DNA from: Larix sibirica
Taxonomy: Eukaryota > Streptophyta > Pinopsida > Pinales > Pinaceae
Direction: 5' to 3'
Assembly: GCA_004151065.3 (NCBI GenBank)
Contig: NWUY0300026837.1
Span: 8,979 to 30,634, forward strand
DNA: 21,656 nt
Made by a program: the position numbers and the translations under genes. Each line of letters opens with the position of its first letter. Positions within the stretch are counted from its first letter, which is position 1. This document shows, piece after piece, positions 8,861-18,679 of this stretch. Below the pieces are notes generated by a model. The model saw only the letters and a program-made list of their open reading frames with translations, was not told where the DNA came from and did no database searches.

Positions 8861-9265
8861 GTAGATGTCTTTCTAAAAGAATAATTTATTATTGTAATAT
8901 GTTGATCATGCATAGCCATATAAATGTACTCCTGTTTTAGGCACATTTATGTTAATGAGTAAGAAATTTCATGGACAAATTCAGCATAAAGACAACATTC
9001 TTTCAATTCAAGTTATTATGTTGAATGAATGTTTGACCTATATAGCTAGGTGTGTCGAGGTAACTTATCATGGTAAAGGTAAAGAAGTTTTATAGACATT
9101 TTTATAATTTTAGGTAAATTTACGTTGTGGAATTTGTAATATAATTATCATTGAAAGTTTGAAAATCCACTGAATTACTGACCCAAATTTTGGGTATGTG
9201 ACATTGATTGTATTCCTTACTCACTCCCATGCATTTCTTCCTCACTCTCATGATTGTCTATTTTC
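8861..9265. other. AT-rich intergenic DNA, no gene seen
   Basis: I see no coding frame, RNA gene or clear repeat in this stretch. It separates the copia LTR fragment from the compound repeat array. Confidence 0.5.
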
Positions 9266-10340
9266 TGCATCACATTTAGCTTCCCATTGGCTGGCAATGA
9301 AGTTCTTAAGCACAATCATATCAAGAGGCAATACTCCTTACATATACAAGCGATTTTTTGTTACAGTCTTTCAGGTAAATTTTAGAGATAAATGTCATAC
9401 TATAATTGATTTTCAATTGTGCACATATTATTCTAAATAAATTGTAGATACTGAATAATACATTTCTATATTTGATTGTGTACATATATCGAAGTTTTCT
9501 ATTCAATATTGAGCATTGTTTGTTATTTATGTAATATAAGGATTATAAACATCAATAGTGAAGAATTTGAAATGAAGACATTGTTTAAAATAGTATTTTC
9601 AATAAACAATAAAACTAGTGGCACACTAAGTATAGTGAGGTTACTATTTTTTTATTACGGATTTAAAACTTAAAAATATGTACCATGTTTAAAAAAGTCA
9701 TTTTCAACAAACAGGAAAACAAGTGGCAAGTTGAGAATAATGAGTTTACTATTTTTTTATTATTTAATTGTACAATTACNATGCAAGCATAAATTTGTTT
9801 TATGCATCACATTTGGTTGACGATGAAGTTCTTAAGCACGAGTAGTTTGTATCAAGAGGTGGGACTCATTACATATACAAAAGATTTTTTGTTAGAGTCT
9901 TTACTTGGTAAAATTTAGAGATAAATGTCATACTATAATTGATTTTCAATGTTGTACATATTATTCTAAAGAAATTGTAGTTAGTGAATAATATATTTTT
10001 ATATTTGATTTTGTACATATATCAAAGTTGTCTATTTATATTGAACATTGTTTGTTATTTATGTAATATAAAGAATATAAACATCAATGGTAAAGAATTC
10101 GAAAAAGTTTTCTATTCAATATTGAACATTGTTTGTTATGTATGCAATACAAGGAATATAAACATCAATAGTGATTACAGATTTAAAACTTAAAATGTAA
10201 TGAAGACCATGTTTAAAAGAGTCATTTTCAACAAGCAAGAAAACAAGTGGCACATTAAGAATATTGAGGTTATTAATTTTTTATTATTTAATTGTACAAT
10301 AACAATGGATTTAAAACTTAATAATATGTATTTTCCTTAA
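9266..10340. repeat. Compound tandem array, unit about 526 bp with nested sub-repeats
   Basis: GAAGTTCTTAAGCAC at 9299 recurs at 9825, and the sequence after it follows in the same order (ACATATACAA, TTTTTTGTTA, GAGATAAATGTCATACTATA, ATTGTTTGTTATTTATGTAA), giving a ~526-bp period. Inside the first unit a ~106-bp segment is doubled (around 9570-9671 and 9672-9765; shared TCAACAAACA-like core, AGTGGCA, TTTACTATTTTTTTATTA). Inside the second unit a different ~81-bp segment is doubled (from about 10025 and 10106; shared ATTGAACATTGTTTGTTAT and ATAAACATCAAT). An N at 9780 lies at the unit border. No protein is encoded; the short frames within it are AT-rich chance openings. Confidence 0.8.
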
Positions 10341-10416
10341 AATGTTAACTTAAATACCTTTTGAACTTTGTTATTACTCGAGGAAAACTAAACCTTTTTC
10401 TACTTTTCAAACACAT

Positions 10417-10518
10417 AGTTTCGGGAGGAGCAATCGGGAGAAGAAAAACAACTTACATGTCCAGTTTCGGGAGAAGTAGTCTCGAATAAGAAAAACAACT
10501 TAGATGGCCACACTTTTA
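10417..10518. repeat. 46-bp tandem repeat running into an N gap
   Basis: AGTTTCGGGAGGAGCAATCG, then GAAGAAAAACAACTTACATG, starts at 10417 and recurs from 10463 in slightly changed form. The second unit is followed at once by the N block, so more units may be hidden there. Confidence 0.75.
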
Positions 10519-10584
10519 NNNNNNNNNNNNNNNNNNNNNNNNNNNNNNNNNNNNNNNNNNNNNNNNNNNNNNNNNNNNNNNNNN
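10519..10584. other. Assembly gap, 66 N
   Basis: A run of 66 undetermined bases. Its true length is unknown. A tandem repeat on the left flank is a likely cause of the break. Confidence 0.99.
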
Positions 10585-10836
10585 CATGAAGTGTAGACCA
10601 CATTCGACTCCACACACCAAAGTGACATCAAAATAGAGACTTGCAGGATAAATATCTTAAGTTGTACAGATTCATCTTAACAAGGGTTAGAAATGAGAAT
10701 AAACCATGAATGGATATGTCATCTTCAGTAACAACAACAAATGAAAAATGGGTCAAGGTACCTGTAAAGTTCAATCTCTAATAAATCTGTTAGAGATATT
10801 GCTTACAATAGAATTGGGTAATGATTGGTTTGAATT

Positions 10837-11083
10837 TGTTGGAGGTTGTTGAGAGATTCTCTCAACCTCTATCTTAGTGTTTAGAATAAGTTGGATATGA
10901 GACCAATTATATAAATGTATTTTATGTGAGTGTAATTGAATAAGAAATATATTATTTGTGTGTAATTAGTATGCCATGGCTACTCTCCCAAATTCAAATG
11001 TATTTTATGTGAGTGTAATTGAATAAGAAATATAATATTTGTGTGTAGTTAGTGTGCCATGGCTACTCTCCCATATTCTTATT
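10837..11083 (+). mobile_element. Short LTR, Ty1/copia-like (5' LTR)
   Basis: It begins TGTTGGAGG, the usual start of many plant Ty1/copia LTRs, and ends just before a primer-binding site at 11084. Near the start is a 9-bp inverted repeat with a one-base centre (10848-10866, GTTGAGAGA/TCTCTCAAC). The LTR is only about 245 bp and includes an internal 83-bp duplication, so the ancestral form was about 165 bp. The canonical final CA reads TA/TT here. I found no second LTR downstream within the window, so the element is truncated, or is a small non-autonomous (TRIM-like) one that lost its 3' end. Confidence 0.6.
10913..11078. repeat. 83-bp tandem duplication inside the LTR
   Basis: The unit from 10913 (AAATGTATTTTATGTGAGTG ... 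GCCATGGCTACTCTCCCA) recurs from 10996 with a few changes (ATTATT/ATAATT-type swaps, AATTAGTATG to AGTTAGTGTG). The second unit leads directly into the LTR end and primer-binding site. Confidence 0.9.
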
Positions 11084-11095
11084 TAGTATCAGAGC
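11084..11095 (+). other. Primer-binding site for initiator tRNA-Met
   Basis: TAGTATCAGAGC matches the plant initiator-tRNA-Met 3'-end complement TGGTATCAGAGC in 11 of 12 positions. It lies two bases after the proposed LTR end, where reverse transcription of Ty1/copia elements is primed. The one mismatch is G to A at 11085. Confidence 0.75.
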
Positions 11096-11830
11096 ATGGT
11101 TGGGCTTAACTCCCTCACGGGAGATGCAGGATAATGAGAAAGATGTGACTGTGAATTGTTGTAGCTGTAGGAGTAGATTAGATAGGAGTGTGTGTTCAGT
11201 GTGCATGTATGAGCGTTTACTCTCGTATGGAGATTTCTGTGTGCAAATAAATCTGCTGTCATGAATTTGATGAAGCCACAAAGAAGAATTTCAACTGCTG
11301 AGCTCTGCCATTCAATACTTCAAGGTTGTATCATAAATAAGCCACCATCAGTTTTGTGCCACTCTTTATTTTTACTAAGCTGTGATTGCAATATGGAAAA
11401 TCACGCTCACTTGACTATGCCATAGACACTTTGATCATGATAAGCAAATAAGATCTCATTATGATTGAAGTATTGTGCATTTGTTGAATGATTCGTTGGT
11501 TGTATAGTTCATGCTACCATTAAAGCAGATACTTGGAACAGTAAAGAAGAGCCTGTGCGTGGAGGTTCATTGTCACAGGAGCATAATTTTGTTGTTTGTA
11601 ATTGTGAAGCTTTCAGATTTGAAAAGACAAGACGGAGGCAAAGTTGATCTCAAAGGAGCAGCAGGCAGAAGCGATTTCTTGAGTTATAGATGGGCCGATT
11701 TCTTATGTTATAATGGGCAGGACGAGCCAGGGCATGAGATGGATTTGCACCTAGCGGTTCAAATATGGGATGCCTAGGCTGCAGAGATACTTAGGGTCAA
11801 CGATCATATTTNTGGGACCCAGCCCTTCAA
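11096..11830 (+). other. Internal part of the short-LTR element, no recognisable gene
   Basis: This follows the primer-binding site and should be leader or internal sequence. The longest frame (11511-11777, 88 codons) has no gag, protease, integrase or RT motif, and I do not regard it as a gene. A small inverted repeat ATCCC-TGCTA-GGGAT lies near 11839-11853, just past the end. One N is present at 11812. The stretch is less AT-rich than its surroundings, which fits a retroelement body, but its 3' limit is unknown. Confidence 0.4.
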
Positions 11831-12769
11831 ATTTGATCCCTGCTAGGGATGTATGGTTTCATTTACCTTAATTTATTTTATGTATTTTTTCCATTTTCTC
11901 TTGCAATTTATTTTATTGCTATTTTTTTTCTATTTTTCTTTTGCTGGTAGTAGGAAAAAAACATTTGCTGAATTTGTTTTATTTTTATGGCTAAGACAAT
12001 GTGAAATGTGAAGTAAGTATTTTTTTAAGGTTTTTAAAGCTGGGAGAAGTCTAATTCCGTGTTAAAGTTCGGCTCTAACCTAAGTTTAATAATTTTGACC
12101 TTAACCTAAAGTTCAAAATGGGTATGTTGGAGAAGTAATTACATGTTCAATGTCTAGTTTACACGTGCCACTTGAAAACAACAAAAATATATATTCTAAT
12201 TAATTAAAACTAAGAAAAAATAATGAAACTCGGATACTTCTTGCTATGGGATATGGGAGTTAAGCCATCACTAAATTATGGTTTACATACAAGGGATTTG
12301 AGCACATAGAAGAGATTTGCATAATAAAAAAATCCATTGAAGTGCAAGTGTTTTTTCAAATTTTGCACTTTAAATGGAGTTTGCACCTCGAAAGATTTGG
12401 TCCCTCTTAAAGCTTGGTGGTAAAAGGAAAATTAAAATAAATCTATATTAGTAACATTATATTTAAATGTATTTTATTATTTTAACTATATTTGTGGGAT
12501 TTGAAAAGAAAAAATAGTAGACAATTTCATCCATAAAGTTATGAGATTTCACTCATATAATTAAAGTAGAGGGCTAGTTAAAAATATTTAAAATAATAAA
12601 TTTATGAGATTTCATTGATATAATTAAAGTAGATGGTGAGTTAAAAATATTCAAAATAACAAATTTGGGATGATAGATTTTATTTTTAATTATTTGAGTT
12701 AAAATCATGATTTTTTTCTAAATTTTATTTCAAATATTGGTTAATTAGTGATTTTTCTATAACTTATTC
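11831..12769. other. AT-rich intergenic DNA, no gene seen
   Basis: T-rich tracts (11870-11950) and simple AT-rich sequence without coding frames. The only ordered structure I see is the 63-bp tandem repeat listed separately. Confidence 0.5.
12541..12666. repeat. 63-bp tandem repeat, two units
   Basis: ATGAGATTTCACTCATATAA (12541) recurs as ATGAGATTTCATTGATATAA (12604), followed in both by TTAAAGTAGA, GAGTTAAAAATATT or a near form, and AAATTT. The copies are clearly related but diverged, so the duplication is not recent. Confidence 0.85.
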
Positions 12770-13487
12770 TTACATTTGGTCTTTTCAATATCAATTAGTA
12801 TTAATAATAGACAAAACCCAAAAATATGTCGACTACATAACCCATACCATAACAGGGCAACCATAACACCATCCAGGATTCTAGCTAAAAAGATAGAACA
12901 CAAACCCCATACCCAAATCAGCAAAACAGGATAGTTAGCTACCATCCTCCATCAAAGCTAGCCAAGCTGGAAATAAACACAATTGACTACAGACCAACCT
13001 AGCTAGAAAACTAGCCAACTAGAGCTAAAGTCAGCTTATCATCATGACAGAGCCTTCATAGACCACCGAGTCTTCGATAAATTCTTCAAAAAAGAGGGTA
13101 CCATGAGGAAGATCCACAACGTTTTTCGATAGAGAATCAACTTCCATGTTAAAGGTCTTTTAAATGTGAGAGAATGAAATTCCTGAAAAAATTGTCATAA
13201 GAGATTTTATCGTTTTACACCAGTGTGCAAGTTCCAGAACATGAAGAAAATACAGACCTTTATCCCATTTGATAATCACTTCAGAATCTCCAAAAACTTG
13301 GAGAGAGGTAATACCATTCAGAACAACAAAGTGCAATAGCCCCCAAAAAGCCACAAGTTCAACTTTAGTATTGCTACCACAGTCACTACCCATCCAAAGA
13401 TTAAAGTGATGTTCTTCATTAATTTTGAGAATCATACCACAACTACAGGAGCCAAAAGATGAAGCACCATAAAAAAAAACCAATTAT
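12770..13487 (-). mobile_element. LINE B: 5'-truncated LINE, RNase H and 3' UTR only
   Basis: On the minus strand a LINE RNase H domain is followed by about 260 bases of 3' UTR, ending near 12770-12800 in TATTAATACTAATTGATATT, a form usual for plant LINE 3' ends. The body stops at about 13487, just upstream of the first RNase H motif. Such 5' truncation is the normal result of incomplete target-primed reverse transcription. I found no convincing target-site duplication. Its RNase H is clearly different in sequence from that of LINE A, so it is another family. Confidence 0.75.
13031..13487 (-). pseudogene. LINE B RNase H domain (broken)
   Basis: This is a LINE-type RNase H of the plant RVT_3 form. 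Reading down from about 13487: WFFFYGASSFGSCSCGMILK, then NTKVELVAFWGL, LQVFGDSEVIIKWD, FSHI, a TAA, and NMEVDSLSKN. The first catalytic Asp (F-D-G) is Tyr here (a GAT to TAT change), while the Glu (KVELVAF), the middle Asp (FGDSEV) and the last Asp (MEVDSLSK) remain. The frame goes on past the TAA to TGA at 13031-13033, so about 150 codons are present. It ends LINE ORF2; no RT is attached because of the 5' truncation. Confidence 0.85.
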
Positions 13488-14486
13488 GAAGTAAAAATCG
13501 ACAATCATAGATTTCTAAAAGATAGACTTTATCTCTATATTCTCAACTCTGTGCTATAAAAAATATTCAATATGAATTTAAATATTTTATAATATATAAT
13601 AAAATAAAAATTATTTTATTTTATTTAAAATTTAAATAACATCACCCACATACCCAAACATGGAAGATAGTAAATTCACCAAAAACTCAAAGACGAATTC
13701 ACTCATGCTGAGGCATCCTTTTATTCACCATGTTAGTGTGAAAAACTCAAAGACGAAGAAACAAAGAGGGACAAAGGAAAAATATATATTTTCAAATCCC
13801 TATGAAAGTATTAATAGAGAGTGGTTGGTTGGTAAGTGCACAAATACAAAAAAAGACTAACAAATGAATGTAATTTCTTATTTAAAGTATCATTGGAACA
13901 TGCTCCGAATGAAATTGCTTAGGTTGTTGTCGTTTGTAAGTCAATATGTCTTAACTAAGTTATGAATAAATGTAAAATTATTTTTTCTATTGTTGATTAA
14001 AAAAATGTGTTCATTCTCAAAACTTTAATTGTATATTGAAATGTCTCATTCAATTAAAGGAGTAGGCTAAAATGATTCCAAATATGTTAGATCTTTTGGG
14101 AGGATCGAAACAATAATTTTGATTTCCTTAACAATTTGACAATAATTTTGGTTTCTTTAACAATTTCACTCAAATAATGGTCCAAGGCATGGTTTCATCA
14201 TTTCCCGTGGCTACTTACCATTTCAAAGTCAACCTATAAAATTCTAAATGTTTAAATGCCATTAGTATTTTAATGGTTATTATAATGTTTATGTTAAATA
14301 AGTATACAATTACAAAATATAAACAAATTAAATTAAATATTTTTAAAAATGTCATTTTAATATTAGAACATAATGAAAATGGAAGTATGTAAGCATTATT
14401 TGAAAATCAATAGACCCTTCATATTAAAAGTAAGTTATAAAATTCTGTTACAAATTGGCTTATTTAACTAGCTAAACAAACTTCTT
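13488..14486. other. AT-rich intergenic DNA with small repeats, no gene seen
   Basis: AT-rich sequence between LINE B and LINE C. AAAAACTCAAAGACGAA occurs at 13681 and again at 13741, 60 bases apart. A 29-bp tandem repeat lies at 14111-14168. A 66-codon plus frame (13660-13860) is low-complexity Lys/Asn/Thr-rich and overlaps the 60-bp duplication, so I do not call it a gene. Confidence 0.5.
14111..14168. repeat. 29-bp tandem repeat, two units
   Basis: CAATAATTTTGATTTCCTTA (14111) recurs as CAATAATTTTGGTTTCTTTA (14140), each followed by ACAATTT. Two units only. Confidence 0.85.
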
Positions 14487-14523
14487 AAAATCCCGGACTT
14501 CACGCAGGACTTCCTTTATGTCG

Positions 14524-15113
14524 TTACTCTTGCCTGCCGAACTTCTCTGCATGATTCACGTGCTTCCTTTGTGAATTCTCAGCTCCATGCAGGGGAAATT
14601 GCTCTCTGAGAAATGAGAAAGAATCAAGGATCCTATCAATTTCTGAGATGAAGGCAAGAATTCTTTTTTGAACCCTGGTTAGATCATGGTCTTTCCTAGC
14701 TTGAATTTGGGGCATCTTCTAAATGACAATCTTGGATTCACCAAAGACCTGGAAGGAGTTGAAGCTTGACTTGGTCATATTTTCGATCCCAAGCAATAAG
14801 GCTTCCCATTCTTGTTGGTTGTTTGTTTTTTTCCTAAGACCTCAAGCATAAGAGAAGCTTAAATTTCCTCTGGGGTCAAAAATAACCCCCCCCCGGCCCC
14901 CGCGCCTTGTGCCTGCCTCCCCTGGGTTACCTTTGGAAGCTCCATGAAAGAAAATAGTTGGAGTGTTATGGGTGTTCCTCCACTTATAGAAGTCAAGAAT
15001 TGAAAGATCCAAAGCCCACAAGCAATAGGTAGAGAGTTTGGATTGAAGGGAGCCCTCCTAAATGAAGAGATGAGCCCAAGCGGATTCTGGATGTGAGAGA
15101 GAGGGAGAATCAT
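14524..15113 (-). pseudogene. LINE C ORF2: RNase H domain (inactive)
   Basis: The domain start reads FFHGASKGNPGEAG (His codon at 14943-14945), so the first catalytic Asp is replaced by His. Next comes a G-rich insertion on this strand (C-run at 14886-14901 on the plus strand) that adds Arg/Gly residues and disturbs the frame before GVIFDPRGN. QQEWEALLLGI keeps the Glu, while FGESKIVI has Glu for the usual Asp and is followed by an in-frame TAG. The tail (MPQIQARKDHDLTR, LREQFPLHGAENSQRK) aligns loosely with the last helix, but its Asp is not evident. At least two catalytic residues are lost. The upstream frame (LSHIQNP, SSFRRAPFNPNSLP) is linker. Confidence 0.75.
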
Positions 15114-16549
15114 GAATAGTCCATCCTTGTGATGTGAGGAATTCCTTTATTTTCATTCTTTTCCTTTCTAGCAGTTCTATTTGGGTCAACTTGCTTCCCT
15201 TGAAATACTTCCAGTTTCGAGATAACGAAATCTTCCAGTTTATGTATTTTGGGAGGGCATTCCAAAGATTTGTGATAGATTTCTTAGCTACAATAGGGTG
15301 GGGATAGTAGTGACCCTATCCTTTAAAAAAACCACTCACGTTGTTGGGGAGACTCAAGTTGATAGATATCTCTTTGAATGAATTTTCCCAGACCTTCCGA
15401 GTGAAATCACATTTAGTGAACATGTGATTGACCGTCCCTTCCTCATTTTTTCATAGACAACACCTGGAAGGGCCAACTATCCATTTTCTCTTCTAGTTCT
15501 CAGCTGTTAGGATTTTCTGATTTGTAGGAAACCAAGCAAATGAGTTGAGCTTCGATGTAGGCTTCCTTCATAAGATAATTCCCCCTGAGGCCCCATCCTC
15601 TATCATCCTTCTGCCTTCTGTTCAGAGGAGCGCATCCACTAAGACAATGGAGGAGTCCCTTATAACTATTTTGCAATTGTTCAAGAGCCTACAGGTATTT
15701 CCAATCCTTCCAGTTCCCATTGTCGTTCTAGACAGAAAGGTCATATAGACGGTTGATACCTTTCTCTTCAATCCATGTCCTTATCCCAAGGACGAAAGCA
15801 TTGTCCTTTAGGGTGGGATGGTTAAGAATTTTATCCTCCCATATGTCGATTCTTTTCCCGCTACCTAGAATCCAATAAGAATATTTTTTTATAAGGGTTG
15901 AAGATACTTTACAGAGGTTTCAAATATTAGAACCATTCCACGAGAGGTCACTGTCCAAGAACTAAATTCTGCATCTATTTATATATTTCTTGATGATCAC
16001 ATATTTCCACCACTCCTTTCCTCCAGTTACTAGTCTCCATAAAATTCCCCATTGCAATGTTTATTAATATTGGGTCCCTGATTTATATGCCTCCTTGTTT
16101 CTTTTCCCTTCTCATAGTTTCCCACTTGATCAAGTGAAATTAATTTCCTTTGGATTACCCTCCCTTCCAAAGGAACCTTTTGATCTCTTTACTTATATCA
16201 TTCATTACTCCAGATGGGGAAAAAGGGAGAGAGCAACGATAGATGGGAAAGGAGTTTAGCACCGATTTTATCAACATTATCTTTCCAGCTAAATTTAGCC
16301 ATTTGAACCCCTAGGAGTGGAATTTCCTCTTTATATTATTGATGATGCCTTCCTAGTATTTAGAGATGCTTTTTAGAGAGAGGGAGATAGGAATGTCGAG
16401 ATAGTTGAAAGAGGACCAATTCCCAATTACCCTGAAGCCAAAATTCTAGAGAGGATTGAGTTTAGGTAGGGGTAGTAGTTCCAGTTGTAGATACAACATT
16501 TTACAGAGTTGGTTACTCTGCTAGAGGTCCGAAGGAAGAGGGAAAGGGT
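15114..16549 (-). pseudogene. LINE C ORF2: RT thumb, connection and zf-RVT, heavily broken
   Basis: No long frame is left, but patches can be read. Around 15300-15500 on the minus strand, RKWIVGPSRCCL, a stop, KNEEGTVNHMFTKCDF and RKVWENSFKE match the zf-RVT pattern, with Cys residues, the His (NHMF) and the final Cys in place. Below that, INWKISLSRNWKYFKGSKLT is the linker toward RNase H. The stretch 15560-16500 should hold the thumb and the W-rich connection. I can tell it is LINE sequence only from its position and a few short matches. Plus-strand frames here (for example 15545-15748) are shadows. Confidence 0.6.
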
Positions 16550-17384
16550 ATTATAAAATATTTTGGAAATGTCAACTGAGGAGTTTTCTAAGAGGACTGT
16601 GTCATCAATGAATTGGTCCTAGTTAGTAGCTTTGAGCCCCTGCACAATACAAATACCTAGGAGGGAGCCTTCTTCAGAGATCCAATTGATCTTTCTTCTT
16701 AGAGCTTCAATGACCAAAATATACAGGAAGAGAGAGAGAGGACACCTTGACGAAGGCCTCTTGAGGATTTAAAGAAACTAGTGGGTCTCCCATTTAGTAA
16801 GGGAGTAATCTAAGGCCCAGAGATGTAGGCCTTGATCCAATTAATGAAAGAAGAAGAAAAACCAACCGAGCTTAGAACTTTAAGCAAAAAAAGATTCCTT
16901 ACCCTATTGAAGGCATTGCCCAAGTCCAATTTGATGGCCATTCCTTTCTCCTTCCGCCTACTGTTTGAATGAATAGCTTCTTGGACAATGATTATTTTTT
17001 CTATTATATGTTTTCCATCAACGAAACTGCCCTTATTTTCAGAAATTAAGTTGGGAAGGATCTTCTTGAGCCTGGAGGCAATGACTTTAGTTATGATCTT
17101 GTAAGAAGAGTTGCACAAAGATATCGTTTTGAACCTCTTAAGGGAGGTGGGTCTCTTTATTTGGGGATTAGTGCTATGAAGTAGGTGTTTGTAGCACCCC
17201 CTTTCTTGTCCCTTCCCATCGAACAATTTATCATCATGCAAAGATCGATTTTTATAATGCCCCAATATTTCCTGTAAAAGCTTGTGGGAAATCCATCTGG
17301 CCCTGGTGCCTTATTAGGATGAAGAGACCAAATTTCTTCCTTGATCTCTTTGTCTAATACTCGCTTTTCAAGCTCCTTATTCAT
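16550..17384 (-). pseudogene. LINE C ORF2: reverse transcriptase core (frameshifted)
   Basis: Two overlapping frames carry the palm. The first has EEIWSLHPNKAPGPDGFPTS and ends FIALIPK. After a shift near 17165 the second has SYKIITKVIASRLKKILPNL, GSFVDGKHI and motif A IKLDLGNAFNRV (Asp at about 16924-16926; the following usual Y-D is F-N). After a stop, motif B reads SSRGLRQGV, where a base lost from the expected Q-G-D-P moves the frame to SLFLYILVIEALRRK. Motif C FIDDT lies at 16598-16612 with both Asp residues. The catalytic Asp residues thus survive, but at least two frameshifts and several stops break the protein. Confidence 0.85.
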
Positions 17385-17408
17385 TGAATCAGTGAGGATA
17401 TGGGGAAT

Positions 17409-18046
17409 TTATTCCAACATAGATTCTAAGAGATCCTCATCCTCCTCGATGTCTTCCTTGTATAGGTTATTGAAGTGATTGTATACTTCTTCCTCGATTA
17501 GGGTGGGCATAGTTAGCGACTCTCCTTGAATGTTATCTAGTTCAAGGATAGTGTTGCACATTATTCTTTCATTGTGTTGATTATTAAAATATTTGGTATT
17601 ATTTTCCCCTGCTTTAAGCCATAGGCTTCTTGACTTAATTATCCATTCTTCCTCTTCCTTTCTCTCCAACTTTTGAATTTGGAGATCCCGCTCTTGCTCT
17701 TGATTTAGAAGAGCCTCTGTTATCTCACAGTTTTCCATTTCCTCTTGTAGAATTTCCAATTCTTTTTGAAGATATAGCTTTTCCTTCCCAATGTCCTGTT
17801 GGGATTTAGCCTAGTCCTTGAGGGTTGTCTTGGTAGCTCGCAACATTGATTCCCAAATAAAGCTTGGCGTATCCTGGATATATACTCTCTAGGGTTTAGA
17901 GATTATTTTGAAGGCCTCCACCTCTCTTATCCAAGTAGAGAATAATTTGAAAGGAAGCGGACCCAAATTCTCTAGGGTCATGAAGGAGAAGAGAGTAGGA
18001 TTATGATCAGAAACCGGGATAAGAGGTTTTCATAAGAAAAACCTGC
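17409..18046 (-). pseudogene. LINE C ORF2: end of endonuclease and coiled-coil linker
   Basis: From 18046 down, VSDHNPTLFSF holds the S-D-H of the endonuclease, followed by LGPLPFKLFSTWIREVEAF. Two stops come next (near 17893 and 17812). Then the open stretch 17759-17409 is strongly Glu/Lys/Leu-rich with heptad-like spacing (LQEEMENCEITEALLNQEQE, LERKEEEEWIIKSRSLWLKA), a coiled coil seen between endonuclease and RT in many plant LINEs. W-L-K-A-G-E-N-N-T-K-Y-F is a standard landmark (usually G-D-x-N-T-K-F-F-H). It ends at a stop just before the RT part. Confidence 0.85.
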
Positions 18047-18664
18047 TTACCAAAAATATGTCGAGCCTTGTCGCAATGTGTCTTGGCATGATTCTTCTAT
18101 TGTTCCAAGTGACGATGCCTTTCTTTGGATCGATATCCATGATATCCCAGGAGGATCGCATCTTCTCCAGGGTTTCCCCAAAGGGGTCTCTAACCTTCGT
18201 CCCTCCTCATCTCTTGGTTGAGGATATGGCTGCATTGATGTCTCCACTTGCAATACAGTTACGATGAAGATATTGAGCTCTAATATCCTCAAGGGATCTC
18301 CAGAACTCCTGTTTCCTCTGGTATATGGTAGGGCCATACACATTGATAAATTTTAAATTCTCATTTGCCTCCCTATCTTCCAGTTCCACCATTAACTAGT
18401 TTGGATTTCTCCAGTATGCTTTAAGGGTGAACCTTTTCTTGTCTCATCAGATTAAAATACCACCAGATTTTCCCATAGCACCAACAACAACTCCTTCTCT
18501 GTTCTTCCATAATTTTTTAAGAGTTTGAATGAAGTCCTATTCACTCATCTTATTCTCATGGAGCAAGAGGATTGCCAATTTTTTTTGTTTTTGACCATGC
18601 TCTTAATAGCTTCCAGTTCGGTTTTCCCTCCTAACCCTCTGCAATTCCAAGAGACTATTTGCAT
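18047..18664 (-). pseudogene. LINE C ORF2: start and endonuclease domain (broken)
   Basis: ORF2 starts at ATG 18664-18662: MQIVSWNCRGLGGKTELEAI, with the endonuclease Asn in W-N-C-R-G. An indel in the A8 run (T-run 18579-18586 on the plus strand) shifts the frame. The other frame then gives LAILLLHENKMSE, where the catalytic Glu stays although the usual Q-E-T reads H-E-N, and a TAG follows. Next are VVVGAMGKSGGILI and a TGA, then a restart giving LKFINVYGPTIYQRKQEFW and SGDINAAISS (Asp-x-Asn), a TGA, another shift at a C-run, and IVTWNNRR with ATRLDIFLVSR. All active-site motifs can be traced across at least three frames. Confidence 0.85.
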
Positions 18665-18679
18665 TATTTCTTAGTTGTG

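Noticed and set aside
9198-10193. Several ORFs of 60-80 codons in the compound array
   Set aside because: They repeat the same AT-rich translation because the DNA itself is repeated; no sign of protein constraint.
9266-10340. Possible CRISPR-like array
   Set aside because: Units are long and tandem without regular spacers, and the context is plant nuclear DNA.
11511-11777. 88-codon plus ORF in the short-LTR element
   Set aside because: No retroelement motif or other domain is recognisable, and the length is within reach of chance.
12757-12945. Minus ORF of 62 codons with hydrophobic sequence
   Set aside because: It lies within the 3' UTR of LINE B and is a chance opening.
12770-13487. Target-site duplication around LINE B
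   Set aside because: I compared the flanks by eye and found no matching direct repeat longer than a few bases.
13660-13860. 66-codon Lys/Asn/Ser-rich ORF
   Set aside because: Low complexity, overlaps a 60-bp duplication and shows no domain.
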